Translations under genes and position numbers: made by a program
Part shown: positions 9,449 through 17,687 of the stretch, piece after piece
Position numbering within the stretch: position 1 is the stretch's first letter
How the letters are laid out: every line of letters starts with the position of its first letter
From: an uncultured Oscillospiraceae bacterium
GTDB lineage: Bacteria; Bacillota; Clostridia; Oscillospirales; Oscillospiraceae
Assembly (NCBI GenBank): GCA_934597255.1
Contig: CAKTQV010000001.1
Span: 1-64,000, forward strand
DNA length: 64,000 nucleotides
Direction: 5' to 3'
Notes under the pieces: model-generated
The model's input: the letters and a program-made list of their open reading frames with translations, nothing else
Told to the model about the DNA's origin: nothing
The model's database searches: none

Positions 9449-11608
9449 TCAGATCATAAGAGCCTTCCCCGTCTCCGGCTCCAGCGTCAGGCCCATCGTC
9501 TCACTATAGAGCGACATGTCCCGCAGGATGGCGCTGCCGCTGTCCAGCGTGGGGACATCCTGCGCCGTCAGGATCGCCCCGGCGGCATACAGCGCCTGAA
9601 AATGCGGCTCGTATACCGAAACGGCGTACCTCCCCAGCGCGCGGTAGAGCGCCTTGGAGCACTCCCCTGCGGCCAGCCGCTCAATGAGCGCGGCTCCCTC
9701 GCCGAATGGAACATAGACCGTGTGGGTATTGCTCTCGATCAGATGAAACGACTCCGCGACCGTCTGAAACGGCATGTCGCAGCCGCTGATCCCCTCCGTA
9801 AACGCCCGGATGACACCGTTTTTATCCAGCGCATCTCCCTTTAGACTCCGCAGACTGCAGAAATAGCGCGCCATTGTCTCTGGTGTGCCGGGATCGCGCC
9901 CGCCCTGCAGCGCTTCCACCGCCGCACCGATCGCCTGTCGGAACAGCGTGGGCGGCGGCTCCGTCCGCTCAAAAATGGTGACGACGCTCTCGTCAATGGG
10001 GCGCTTTCCCTCGCGGTTGCAGCGTCCCGCCGCCTGCAAAATTGAGTCGAGCCCTGCCATTTCGCGGTAGACGAGCGGGAAGTCCACGTCCACGCCTGCC
10101 TCGATCAGCGACGTCGACACCACGCGGCACACCTCGCCCCGCCGCAGCCGCTCCCGAATCTTGTGCAGGAATGCCTGCCGCTGCGCCGGGATCATCAGCG
10201 TCGATAGATGGAAGCTCCCCTCCCGCGGCAGCAGCTCATAGATGCGCTGCGCCGCGCGGCGGCTGTTCACGATACAAAGCACCTGCCGGTGCTCCCCCAG
10301 CCGTCCGGCCAGCGCGCTGTCCTCCAGCGCGTCCTCCCGGCGGAATGTAACGCGGCGGAACCGCTCATAGAGCGCCGCCGTCTGCGGACAAAGCTCCTCC
10401 ACCGGCCAGCCCGGCGCATACGCCGCCAGCAGATCCCCGAGCGATGGCTGCGTCGCCGTACACAGCACGACCGTGGAGCGGAACTGCGCCGTGAGCGAAG
10501 CCATCGCCGCAACGCACGGACGCAGATGCGGCAGCGGCAGCATCTGGGCCTCGTCGAAAACGATGACGCTGTTTGCCAGATTGTGGAGCTTGCGGCAGCG
10601 GGAGGAGCGGTTTGCATAGAGCGATTCAAACAGCTGCACCGCCGTCGTCACCACGACCGGTATGTCCCAATTTTCGGCGGCCAGCGCGCGGCGCACCTCC
10701 TCCGGCGGTGCGCCGTCAGAGAGGTCAAGCTGCACGCCGCAGTGGTGCTCGAGCACGTTGGCAGCGCCGAGAATGTCGCGGAACACAGCAGCGTTTTGTT
10801 CGATGATCGAGGTGTATGGAATGACGTAAATTACCCGCTGCATCCCGTGCACGGCGGCGTGGCGCAGCGCGAAGGCAAGTGAAGCGACGGTTTTTCCACC
10901 GCCTGTCGGGACAGTCAGCGTGTAAAGCCCTTTTGCTTTCGTGCCTGCCTCCAAACAGGTATTTAATATATCGCAGCGCAGGCGGTTTAGCTCATTCTGC
11001 GGATTCTGCCACGGGGCAATGTATTTTTCCAGCCGCGCGAGCAGCGTAGGAATATCGTCGTATCCGCCGCGCCCGCGATCACCGTCCATAAAGTGTTCGG
11101 TATCCAGAAAGTCGGCATCCACCAAGCAGGAATAGAGCATCCGCGTCCGGAACGACGCGCACAGCCGATCCGGCTGAGCCGCCGCCCGCGGCAGGTCCGG
11201 GAGCGTCATACCGCTCTCGCCACAGCTTTCCAGATACTGTTCGGCAATTCCTTTTTTCAGCCGACCATAAAGCGTTGCGTCCCCAGCGCAATCGGTCCGC
11301 ACGTTGCCAAAATCCGGCAGGCCGCTGTGGTGCCCCGCGATACAGGCCGCGTCCTCGAACCGGCCATAGTATTTGGAGCAGGCGACTGCGCCCGCCGTTG
11401 CGTGGTCAACGCGCGGCCCGTCCCGCAGCAGGCGGTTCTGAAAACCATCCGTACATTTGCCGAGATCATGCAGCAGGCCGATCAGTTCGCCATCGTCCCC
11501 TGCCCCGAAGGCCTCCGCGAACGCGCGGCTTAGCGCCGCCGTCCCGGTCAGATGCTCCGCGACGGTCTGCTTTTGTCCGCTGCCGGCAATGTGTGCAAAA
11601 TACTGCAA
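9449..11608 (-). CDS. cas3: Cas3 HD nuclease-helicase
   Basis: Cas3 degrades target DNA after R-loop formation. The 719-residue product has the HD nuclease at its N-terminus (His19, LLHDLGK with His47-Asp48, then GHHSG near 93) followed by an SF2 helicase: VPTGGGKT Walker A near 237, VFDEAQM as the DEAD-like box near 353, LCTATQPSL motif III and the motif VI QAAGRCNREG. Length is typical for a fused HD-helicase. Start choice: reading begins at a TTG with GGAGG six bases upstream; the upstream ATG of the same frame lies over the promoter and has no ribosome site. It is the first gene of the cas operon. Confidence 0.95.
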   Translation of the reverse strand: MQYFAHIAGSGQKQTVAEHLTGTAALSRAFAEAFGAGDDGELIGLLHDLGKCTDGFQNRLLRDGPRVDHATAGAVACSKYYGRFEDAACIAGHHSGLPDFGNVRTDCAGDATLYGRLKKGIAEQYLESCGESGMTLPDLPRAAAQPDRLCASFRTRMLYSCLVDADFLDTEHFMDGDRGRGGYDDIPTLLARLEKYIAPWQNPQNELNRLRCDILNTCLEAGTKAKGLYTLTVPTGGGKTVASLAFALRHAAVHGMQRVIYVIPYTSIIEQNAAVFRDILGAANVLEHHCGVQLDLSDGAPPEEVRRALAAENWDIPVVVTTAVQLFESLYANRSSRCRKLHNLANSVIVFDEAQMLPLPHLRPCVAAMASLTAQFRSTVVLCTATQPSLGDLLAAYAPGWPVEELCPQTAALYERFRRVTFRREDALEDSALAGRLGEHRQVLCIVNSRRAAQRIYELLPREGSFHLSTLMIPAQRQAFLHKIRERLRRGEVCRVVSTSLIEAGVDVDFPLVYREMAGLDSILQAAGRCNREGKRPIDESVVTIFERTEPPPTLFRQAIGAAVEALQGGRDPGTPETMARYFCSLRSLKGDALDKNGVIRAFTEGISGCDMPFQTVAESFHLIESNTHTVYVPFGEGAALIERLAAGECSKALYRALGRYAVSVYEPHFQALYAAGAILTAQDVPTLDSGSAILRDMSLYSETMGLTLEPETGKALMI

Positions 11609-11645
11609 GGCAAACCTCCAAATATCTGCAATAATATACAAACAT

Positions 11646-11674
11646 ACTATAGCACGGGACGAACAGCTGTTCAA
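11646..11674 (-). promoter_or_regulatory. Sigma-A-type promoter of the cas operon
   Basis: On the minus strand TTGAAC (11674-11669) and TATAGT (11651-11646) are separated by exactly 17 bases, and TGC precedes the -10 as an extended element. Transcription would start near 11640, about 30 bases before the cas3 TTG. It is the only good promoter between cas3 and the terminator of the neighbouring operon. Confidence 0.75.
11661..11672. promoter_or_regulatory. LexA-like operator over the cas promoter -35
   Basis: GAACAGCTGTTC is a perfect 12-bp palindrome of the form GAAC-N4-GTTC, flanked by C and A. This matches the SOS box recognised by LexA/DinR in Firmicutes. It covers the last four bases of the -35 element and the first part of the spacer of the cas promoter, where a bound repressor would block RNA polymerase. 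No lexA gene is in the window, so the regulator is inferred from the motif alone. Confidence 0.5.
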
Positions 11675-11715
11675 TGAAAAATGGAAATTTCTTTCCTGTC
11701 CGCGGCGGCGGGGAA

Positions 11716-11761
11716 AAGAAAAAGGACACAGGCGCTCGGCCGCGGCCGGGGCGCCTGTGTC
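11716..11761 (-). terminator. Intrinsic terminator after the YgiQ-like gene
   Basis: GACACAGGCGC (11725-11735) pairs with GCGCCTGTGTC (11751-11761), a perfect 11-bp stem whose loop can fold further through GGCCGCGGCC. On the minus strand the stem is followed by CCTTTTTCTTTT. It lies 10 bp beyond the stop of the YgiQ-like gene and separates that operon from the cas promoter. Confidence 0.85.
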
Positions 11762-11770
11762 TTTTGTTCG

Positions 11771-13687
11771 TTATGTATGCCGGCCGCGGCGGGGCGAGGA
11801 CCTGCGCGCGGGCGGCGCGTTTCGGCCGCCGCCTTTCGGATGGGCGCGGTCGGCCGCTTTGGGCTTTGGCCCGGCCTTTGCTCCGGGGCCGGCGGAGGCT
11901 CTGGGCGTCCAGGGGCGGATGAGGCATTTCGGCCCCGTCCCGATCAGATCCTCGCGCCCGGCGGCGCGCAGCGCCTCGGCCACGAGCCGGTGATTCTTCG
12001 GGTCGGTGAACTGCAGCAGCGCGCGCTGCATGGCCTTTTCCTTTTCGCTCGTCGCCACATACACCGGCTTCATCGTGCGCGGGTCGATGCCGCTGTGATA
12101 CATGCAGGTGGACATGGTGCCCGGCGTGGGATAAAAGTCCTGCACCTGCTCGGGCCGCATGTTGTGCGCCTTGAGGTATTCGGCCAGCTTTACGGCGTCG
12201 GCCAGCGTTGAGCCGGGATGACTGGACATGAGATAGCTGACGGCATATTGCTTTTTGCCGAGCCTGGCGTTGAGACTCTGGTATTTGTCCAGAAAGCGCT
12301 CGTATACCTGAACGGGCGGCTTGCCCATGTAATACAGCACGCTGTCCACGCAGTGCTCCGGCGCCACCTTGAGCTGGCCGGAGATGTGCCAGTCGGCCAG
12401 CTCGCGCAGAAACGCGCCGGACTTGTCGCACAGCAGATAGTCAAAGCGCACGCCCGAGCGGACGAACACCTTCTTCACGCCCTCGATGCCGCGCAGCTTC
12501 TTCAGCAGCAGGGTATAGTCCGATTCGTCGGCGTCCAGATTCGGGCACGGGGACGGCGCCAGACAGCTTTTGTTCGGGCACATGCCATGCTGGAGCTGGC
12601 GGCGGCAGCTTGTATGGCGGAAGTTGGCCGTCGGCCCGCCGACGTCGGACACATAGCCCTTCCAGAGCGGATGCTTCGTCATGGCGCGCACCTCCGCGAT
12701 GACGCTTTCATGGCTGCGGGACGTGACCATGCGGCCCTGATGGAACGCGAGCGCGCAGAAATTGCAGCCGCCGAAGCAGCCCCGGTTGTGGATGACGGAA
12801 AAGCGCACCTCCTCGATGGCGGGCACGCCGCCCACCGCGTCGTACATGGGATGCACCTCGCGCGTGTAGGGGAGCGCCGCCACGGCGTCGAGCTCCGCCG
12901 TCGCCAGAGGCATGGCGGGCTTGTAGACCACGAGCGTCCGCTCGCCGTGGCGCTGCAGCAGCGTGCGGCCGCGGATGGGGTCGTGCTCGTCGTATTCCAT
13001 GCGCACCGACTTCGCGTAGGCCGTCCGGTCGGCGCAGACCTCCTCGAACGAGGGGAGCCAAAGCCCCTCCGGCGGCTGCCGGAGCACGATGGCCGTGCCG
13101 GGGATGTTCTCCAGGGAAAGGCCCTTTTCGAGCCGGTGAGCGATCTTCACCATGGAGCGCTCGCCCATGCCGTACGAGAGAATGTCGGCCTTGGCGTCGA
13201 TCAGCACGCTGCGGCGCACGCGGTCGTCCCAGTAGTCATAGTGCGCAAAGCGGCGCAGGCTCGCCTCCAAACCGCCGATGACGACGGGCAGACCGGGAAA
13301 GGCCTCGCGCGCGCGGTTGGCGTATACGATGACGGCGCGGTCGGGCCGCAGGCCGGGCTTTTTGCCGGGGGAATAGAAGTCCTCGGAGCGCCGCCGGCGG
13401 GCGGCGGTGTAGTGGGCGACCATGGAATCGAGATTGCCGGCGGAGATCAGCACGCCGTAATTGGGCCGCCCCATGGCGCGGAAGGCATCGGCGTCGTGCC
13501 ACGCGGGCTGCGCCAGCATGGCGACGCGGTAGCCCTCGCTTTCGAGCAGCCGCCCGATCACGGCCGGGCCGAAGCTGGGGTGATCGACGTAGGCGTCGCC
13601 GGTGACGAGCAGAAAGTCGTAGTCCTGCCAGCCGCGCCGCCGCATATCCTCTTGTGAAACGGGGAGAAAGCTATTCCAGTTTTCCAT
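11771..13687 (-). CDS. YgiQ family radical SAM protein
   Basis: This is a 638-residue radical SAM protein of the YgiQ (UPF0313) family, whose reaction is not known. The N-terminal half is a B12-binding-like Rossmann region (FLLVTGDAYVDHPSFGPAVIGRLLESEGYRVAMLAQP). The SAM cluster motif is CFGGCNFC (C-x3-C-x2-C), followed by a partial TIM barrel with VSDVGGPTANF and a Cys-rich insert CRRQLQHGMCPNKSCLAPSPCPNL that is standard for the family. The last 60 or so residues are basic, Pro/Ala-rich and probably disordered. The start MENWNSFLPV lies within the end of the upstream phosphoesterase gene (17-bp overlap), and an upstream in-frame extension is rejected for that reason. It is the third gene of a minus-strand operon. 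Confidence 0.93.
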   Translation of the reverse strand: MENWNSFLPVSQEDMRRRGWQDYDFLLVTGDAYVDHPSFGPAVIGRLLESEGYRVAMLAQPAWHDADAFRAMGRPNYGVLISAGNLDSMVAHYTAARRRRSEDFYSPGKKPGLRPDRAVIVYANRAREAFPGLPVVIGGLEASLRRFAHYDYWDDRVRRSVLIDAKADILSYGMGERSMVKIAHRLEKGLSLENIPGTAIVLRQPPEGLWLPSFEEVCADRTAYAKSVRMEYDEHDPIRGRTLLQRHGERTLVVYKPAMPLATAELDAVAALPYTREVHPMYDAVGGVPAIEEVRFSVIHNRGCFGGCNFCALAFHQGRMVTSRSHESVIAEVRAMTKHPLWKGYVSDVGGPTANFRHTSCRRQLQHGMCPNKSCLAPSPCPNLDADESDYTLLLKKLRGIEGVKKVFVRSGVRFDYLLCDKSGAFLRELADWHISGQLKVAPEHCVDSVLYYMGKPPVQVYERFLDKYQSLNARLGKKQYAVSYLMSSHPGSTLADAVKLAEYLKAHNMRPEQVQDFYPTPGTMSTCMYHSGIDPRTMKPVYVATSEKEKAMQRALLQFTDPKNHRLVAEALRAAGREDLIGTGPKCLIRPWTPRASAGPGAKAGPKPKAADRAHPKGGGRNAPPARRSSPRRGRHT

Positions 13688-14789
13688 CGTACCAACCCGA
13701 TATTCCGTGAAATTTGCACTGCACGCCGCGCTCCGTCTCGCGCACGACGGAGATCTCGTCGCCGGGGGACAGCGCCATGCGGTAATCCGTGCAGTCGTTG
13801 ATGAGCCAGAAGCCGTCCTCCTCGCGCAGCAGGTTCCGGCGCAGAACGTCCATCTCGTAGCCGGTGCGCGCGTGGCGCACGCGGCAGAATTCGCCGTCCG
13901 TGCCGAGCAGGACGACGCGGTTGTCGCCATAGCGGATGTAATAATGCCGTTCGCTCTCGCGCTGTGCGTCCAGCACGCGGCGAACGGGAAAGCCGTCGTA
14001 GCTCACGCACTCCATCGAAGGGAGGATGAGGGCGTTGAGCTGGCCGTCATCCTTGAGAACGCAGCCGCCGTCGATGCTCACGAGCCGCAGAGCGCGGTCG
14101 ATGATGGGCTGGGCGCAGGTGATGCGTCCGCCGTACAGCACCACCGGCCAGTGGCCGACGATCGTCCATTTTTCATGCGGCCGCGCCGTGTCGCGGTAGC
14201 GGTCGGTCTTCATGCAGGCAAACGCCCCCTGCTCGGGCAGATAGGCGCTGTGGACGAACACATAATCCTGCGTTTCGACGATGTGGGGCAGGGAGCGCAG
14301 AAAGTCAAACTCCGGAACGAAGGCCTCGCGAACGGCGTCCTTGGCCGCGGCCAGATCCATATCGGGCGCGATGGGGATGCCGAGCGCGTGGAGCATCTGG
14401 GCGATCAGCCCGTCGCCCCAGCCGCGGTTGCGGCCCACGAGATACTGAAGATACCAGGCGTCCATGCGCTCGTCCGGCTCGTTGTCGCAGAAATCCTGCC
14501 AGAAGTCGCAGTTGCCGCACACGGTGTGCACGTCAAAGCGCTCCGACAGCGCCATGATATAGCGCAGCGTGCCGAGCGGATCGGGGCCCTTTTCCAGAAT
14601 ATCGCCCACGATGACGAGCGTGTCGTCCGCGCCGAAGGCGACCTTTTTCAGCAGGCCCTGCAGATAGTTGAGCTTTCCGTGCACGTCCGACAGCGCGATG
14701 ATGCGGCGGCCGGGCGCGGTGTCGAGCCGCCGCACGACCGGCGGCTCGTGCAGGCGCATGAGGATGGTGCGGGAATAGCGCCGGCTCAC
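13671..14789 (-). CDS. Calcineurin-like metallophosphoesterase
   Basis: This is a metal-dependent phosphoesterase of the PPP/diadenosine-tetraphosphatase type. The motifs are in order: SDVHG (metal ligands Asp and His), VGDILEKGPDPLGTL (the GDxxxxG block), CGNCDF (GNHD-like, with Cys-Asp in place of His-Asp) and HSAYLPEQ, then VGHWPV. The C-terminal 120 residues form a separate region that may recognise substrate. The GTG at 14789 overlaps the preceding stop as GTGA and gives 372 residues; an ATG at 14759 is the alternative start, and neither has a strong ribosome site. The substrate (protein, nucleotide or other) cannot be told from sequence. Confidence 0.88.
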   Translation of the reverse strand: MSRRYSRTILMRLHEPPVVRRLDTAPGRRIIALSDVHGKLNYLQGLLKKVAFGADDTLVIVGDILEKGPDPLGTLRYIMALSERFDVHTVCGNCDFWQDFCDNEPDERMDAWYLQYLVGRNRGWGDGLIAQMLHALGIPIAPDMDLAAAKDAVREAFVPEFDFLRSLPHIVETQDYVFVHSAYLPEQGAFACMKTDRYRDTARPHEKWTIVGHWPVVLYGGRITCAQPIIDRALRLVSIDGGCVLKDDGQLNALILPSMECVSYDGFPVRRVLDAQRESERHYYIRYGDNRVVLLGTDGEFCRVRHARTGYEMDVLRRNLLREEDGFWLINDCTDYRMALSPGDEISVVRETERGVQCKFHGISGWYDGKLE

Positions 14790-15958
14790 GGCAGACACCA
14801 GATCTGCGGCCGGATATCCAGCTCCATCAGCCACAGATCGCCGCCGACGCCCTGCACGCTCTGGACGCGGACAAAGCCGCTGTGCTCATAAAAGCCGATG
14901 GCGGCCTCGTTCGTCTGCGACACATGCAGCCGGAGTTTTTCAAAGCCCATGCGCCGGAAATACGCGACGGCATGGCCCAGAAGCTGCACGCCGAGCCGGC
15001 GGCCGCGGAACGGCTCCCGGCAGAAGAGAAGGCTGATCCAGCCCGCCTTCTCCCGCGCGCCGCGCTCGCGGTCCAGCTCGATTAGACCCACGAACTCGCT
15101 GCCGCAGCGCATCTGCACAAGAAGCTGCGGGTCCTGTGCGCTGTGGGCGTGCGCCATGGCGAGATACACGCTTTCGTTGAAGCCGGCCAGATCGCCGTGG
15201 CTGGCCCGCCAGGTGTCCGCGTAGCAGCGGGTATACAGCGCCGCGTCCGTTTCCGGATCGAGCGGGTCGAAGCGGGCGTTGTCCTCGTCCTCGTTTCCGC
15301 CGCCGGCCTTGCGCCACCATACCTGCCGGGCAAAGGTGCTGGCCTCGTCGCCGAGATGGCGGTTGTCGTTGTAAAACTCGATGGAAAACGAGCCGTTGTC
15401 GCAGTGGATGAGCTGCACGGCCGTGTTGTCCCCGTGCGGCACGCGCACGACCTGCTCCGACGGAACGCCCATCCAGTGGCTGAGCGTGGCGCGGATGGCC
15501 ATGCCGTGGGAGAACACGGCGACGGTCCTTCCCTCGTTTTCGCGGGCGATGGCGCTGAGCGCGCGCTCCATGCGCGCCACAACGTCTCCGAAGCGCTCGC
15601 TGCCGGGAACGTGGATGCGGTCGGGGTCGCGCGAAAACAGCTCCATCTGCTCCGGCCAGTCGCGGCTGAGATTGCCCCAGGGCTGGTCCTCCCACACGCC
15701 GACGCTGATCTCGCGCAGCAGCGGCGTCGTGCGGACGGTCAGAGCCGGATGATATTTCGTGATGGCGCTGGCCGTGCTCTGGGTGCGGATGAGATCGGAG
15801 GAGTACAGCGCGTCGATGGACACGCCGCGGAAGCGCTCGGCCAGCAGCGCGATCTGGCGGCGGCCGAGGGGCGTGATGTTGGAGTCGTACTGGCCGTGGG
15901 CGCGGCGGTAGAGGTTTCCCTCCGCCTCGGCGTGGCGGATGAGATAGATGTCGGTCAT
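14786..15958 (-). CDS. Histidine phosphatase fused to a GNAT acetyltransferase
   Basis: This 390-residue protein joins two enzymes. Residues 1-205 are a histidine phosphatase of the phosphoglycerate-mutase superfamily: LIRHAEAEGN with the phospho-accepting His9, the SSDLIRTQSTA block and FSHGMAIRA with the second catalytic His. Residues 235-375 are a GNAT N-acetyltransferase, with the acetyl-CoA loop around CREPFRGRRLGVQLLGHAV and the terminal GFYEHSGFVRVQS. The two parts are joined by a short acidic linker (GGGNEDEDNARFDP). It is the first gene of the operon with the metallophosphoesterase and YgiQ-like genes, which suggests shared regulation but no known pathway. Confidence 0.92.
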   Translation of the reverse strand: MTDIYLIRHAEAEGNLYRRAHGQYDSNITPLGRRQIALLAERFRGVSIDALYSSDLIRTQSTASAITKYHPALTVRTTPLLREISVGVWEDQPWGNLSRDWPEQMELFSRDPDRIHVPGSERFGDVVARMERALSAIARENEGRTVAVFSHGMAIRATLSHWMGVPSEQVVRVPHGDNTAVQLIHCDNGSFSIEFYNDNRHLGDEASTFARQVWWRKAGGGNEDEDNARFDPLDPETDAALYTRCYADTWRASHGDLAGFNESVYLAMAHAHSAQDPQLLVQMRCGSEFVGLIELDRERGAREKAGWISLLFCREPFRGRRLGVQLLGHAVAYFRRMGFEKLRLHVSQTNEAAIGFYEHSGFVRVQSVQGVGGDLWLMELDIRPQIWCLP

Positions 15959-15974
15959 TGGAAAAAAGCCTGCC

Positions 15975-16022
15975 TTGTCTGCGTTTTCTTTCTATTGTAT
16001 AATAAGCGGAGAACTTTCACAA
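15975..16022. promoter_or_regulatory. Overlapping divergent promoters for csaB and the phosphatase operon
   Basis: On the plus strand TTGTCT (15975-15980), a 17-base spacer and TATAAT (15998-16003) face csaB. On the minus strand TTGTGA (16022-16017), a 17-base spacer and TACAAT (15999-15994) face the phosphatase operon. The two -10 elements share bases 15998-15999, so the polymerases should exclude each other. Confidence 0.7.
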
Positions 16023-16034
16023 GGGGGCGCGGGC

Positions 16035-17069
16035 ATGAAAAATGAACGGCGCGGCGTCGTGATCTGCGGCGCATACGGAATGGACAACGCCGGGGACGAC
16101 GCGGTTTTGCAGTCCATCGTCGCCTCGCTGCGCGGCTTTGACGGCGGTATGCCGGTGTGTGTCATGGGCCGGCGGCCGCGTGCGCTGGCCGCGCGCTTCG
16201 GCGTGGCGGCGGCGGGGCGGCTGCAGATCGTCCGCTGGCTGCGGGCGATGCGGCGGGCGAAGCTGTTCATTCTCGGCGGCGGCAGTCTGCTTCAGGACGC
16301 GACGAGCCGGCGGAGCCTGTGGTATTATCTGATCGCGGTGCGCCTGGCAAAAAAAATGGGCTGCGCCGTGCAGCTTTACGGCTGCGGCGCCGGCCCGGTG
16401 CGGCACGAGCGGGAGACGGCGCGCTGCGCGCGCGTTTTGAACGAATGTGCCGATGTGATATGCCTGCGGGATGAAAAAAGCGCCCGGACGCTGGCCGAAT
16501 GGGGCGTGACGCGGCCGCGCATCGTCCCGGCGGCCGATTCGGCCTTTGCGCTCGCGGCGCCGTCCGGCGAGCGGGAGCGCGCCATCGGCTTTGCGCTGCG
16601 GACGTGGCCGGCCTTCTCCGAAAAAATACCCGCCTTTGCGCGCGCGGCGCGCTACGCCTATGAAAGCTACGGTCTGACGCCGGTGTTTTTCGCCTTCGCG
16701 CCCGGTGACGCGGCGGCGGCCCGGCGCGTGACGGCTGCGGCGGGGGACGTGCCCTGCCGGCTGTACAGCGACCCGCGGGGGATCGCGCGGATGAGCGCGG
16801 TTTTGTCCATGCGGCTGCACGGGCTGATCTTCGCCGTGCTCGGCGGCGCGGGCGCGGCCGGCGTGAGCTACGATGTGAAGGTCTCGTCGTTCTGCCGGGA
16901 AAACGCGCTGCCATGCACGCTGCTGGGCGACGTGACGGAGGCGGGGCTGTGCGCGCTGATCGACCGCGCCGTACACGCCGACGCCGAGGCGCTGGCGGAG
17001 AAACGGGAGCGTCTGCGCTGCGCCGAGCGCGCCAACGCCGAGGTGGCGTGGGAGCTTTTGAGCCGGTAA
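16035..17069 (+). CDS. csaB: Polysaccharide pyruvyl transferase CsaB
   Basis: CsaB adds pyruvate ketals to secondary cell-wall polymer, the anchor for SLH-domain surface proteins. The 344-residue product has the PF04230 pattern: GAYGMDNAGDDAVLQSIV at the N-terminus, LFILGGGSLLQDATSRRSLWYY, the GxxxxP-like CGAGPV, VICLRDEKSARTL, and the C-terminal LSMRLHGLIFAVLGG that forms the donor site in this family. The start is ATG 16035, with AAGGGGG upstream; an earlier in-frame ATG lies in the promoter region. It is monocistronic, between its own promoter and the terminator at 17088. No SLH protein is seen in the window. Confidence 0.9.
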   Translation: MKNERRGVVICGAYGMDNAGDDAVLQSIVASLRGFDGGMPVCVMGRRPRALAARFGVAAAGRLQIVRWLRAMRRAKLFILGGGSLLQDATSRRSLWYYLIAVRLAKKMGCAVQLYGCGAGPVRHERETARCARVLNECADVICLRDEKSARTLAEWGVTRPRIVPAADSAFALAAPSGERERAIGFALRTWPAFSEKIPAFARAARYAYESYGLTPVFFAFAPGDAAAARRVTAAAGDVPCRLYSDPRGIARMSAVLSMRLHGLIFAVLGGAGAAGVSYDVKVSSFCRENALPCTLLGDVTEAGLCALIDRAVHADAEALAEKRERLRCAERANAEVAWELLSR

Positions 17070-17087
17070 AATGCGGCAGGCAAAAGC

Positions 17088-17115
17088 AAAAAGGAAGGCC
17101 GAAGCCTTCCTTTTT
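17088..17115 (+). terminator. Intrinsic terminator of csaB
   Basis: AAAAAGGAAGGC (17088-17099) pairs with GCCTTCCTTTTT (17104-17115) around a four-base loop, 18 bp after the csaB stop. The A and T runs allow it to work in both directions. Confidence 0.9.
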
Positions 17116-17119
17116 GTCG

Positions 17120-17305
17120 CCCGCCCTGCCGTGGGGGCCCGATATGCAACCTGCACGAACTCGGCAGGTGGGTCGCCTCATGGCTGTTTCCGTGCTTCCA
17201 ACGTCCGGCCGTGCCGGGAGGCCTGCGCTCCGCAGCCGTATATGGCGTCCCTTATAAGAGATGTGGGTCCAACCGGACCTTTTAAACCTCGAACAGGGCA
17301 GGTTT
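17120..17305 (+). ncRNA. ssrS: Probable 6S RNA (SsrS)
   Basis: 6S RNA folds like an open promoter and sequesters the sigma-A RNA polymerase. This non-coding stretch can form one long interrupted rod: CCTGCC near 17125 pairs with GGCAGG at 17297-17302; ATGGCTG near 17180 pairs with CAGCCGT near 17233; and an apical hairpin CCGGC-CGT-GCCGG caps it. A small hairpin GGTCC-AACC-GGACC on the 3' side corresponds in position to the bubble hairpin of known 6S RNAs. The rod is followed by TTTTCTTTT, which would end transcription. No convincing own promoter was found. A covariance-model match is the missing proof. Confidence 0.55.
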
Positions 17306-17323
17306 TCTTTTACAGTATATGCG

Positions 17324-17620
17324 TCAGGGCTCGGAAATGTCCTCTTCGTCGCCGCCGGCGAAAAGATTTTCCATGTAGTAGTTGTAAACGGTCTCGAGCT
17401 CGTCCTCGTCGTCCACGGACTCAAAGCTCTCCTCGCCGTCCTGCTCCACGACGCGAAGGATGATCAGGCCGTAATCCGGGTCGTCCTCGCTCATGTCGGC
17501 GGGCAGGAAGACCATGTATTCCTCGCCGTCGAGCTGGAAGGTGTCGAGATGCTCAAGCTCGAACTGGTTGCCCTCGTCGTCCTCGATGTTGATATAGCTC
17601 GCGCCGTATTCCTCGTCCAT
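17324..17620 (-). CDS. DUF1292 family acidic protein
   Basis: This 98-residue, very acidic protein belongs to the DUF1292 family (YrzB-like), widespread in Firmicutes and of unknown function. The core INIEDDEGNQFELEHLDTFQLDGEEYMVFLPAD and the following strand YGLIILRVVEQDGEE match the family pattern, and the C-terminal DELETVYNYYMENLF helix is also typical. The start is ATG 17620 with GGAGG seven bases upstream; a longer frame above it has no ribosome site. It is a single gene, convergent with the 6S candidate. Confidence 0.9.
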   Translation of the reverse strand: MDEEYGASYINIEDDEGNQFELEHLDTFQLDGEEYMVFLPADMSEDDPDYGLIILRVVEQDGEESFESVDDEDELETVYNYYMENLFAGGDEEDISEP

Positions 17621-17687
17621 GTGGATACCTCCGCAGTTGTTGTACGGCCATGCCGCATCTGTATTGTACCCCATGGGCGGACGGATT

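Noticed and set aside
4115..11608. Apparent absence of cas6
   Set aside because: Type I-C systems use Cas5 for crRNA cleavage, so the operon is complete and not defective.
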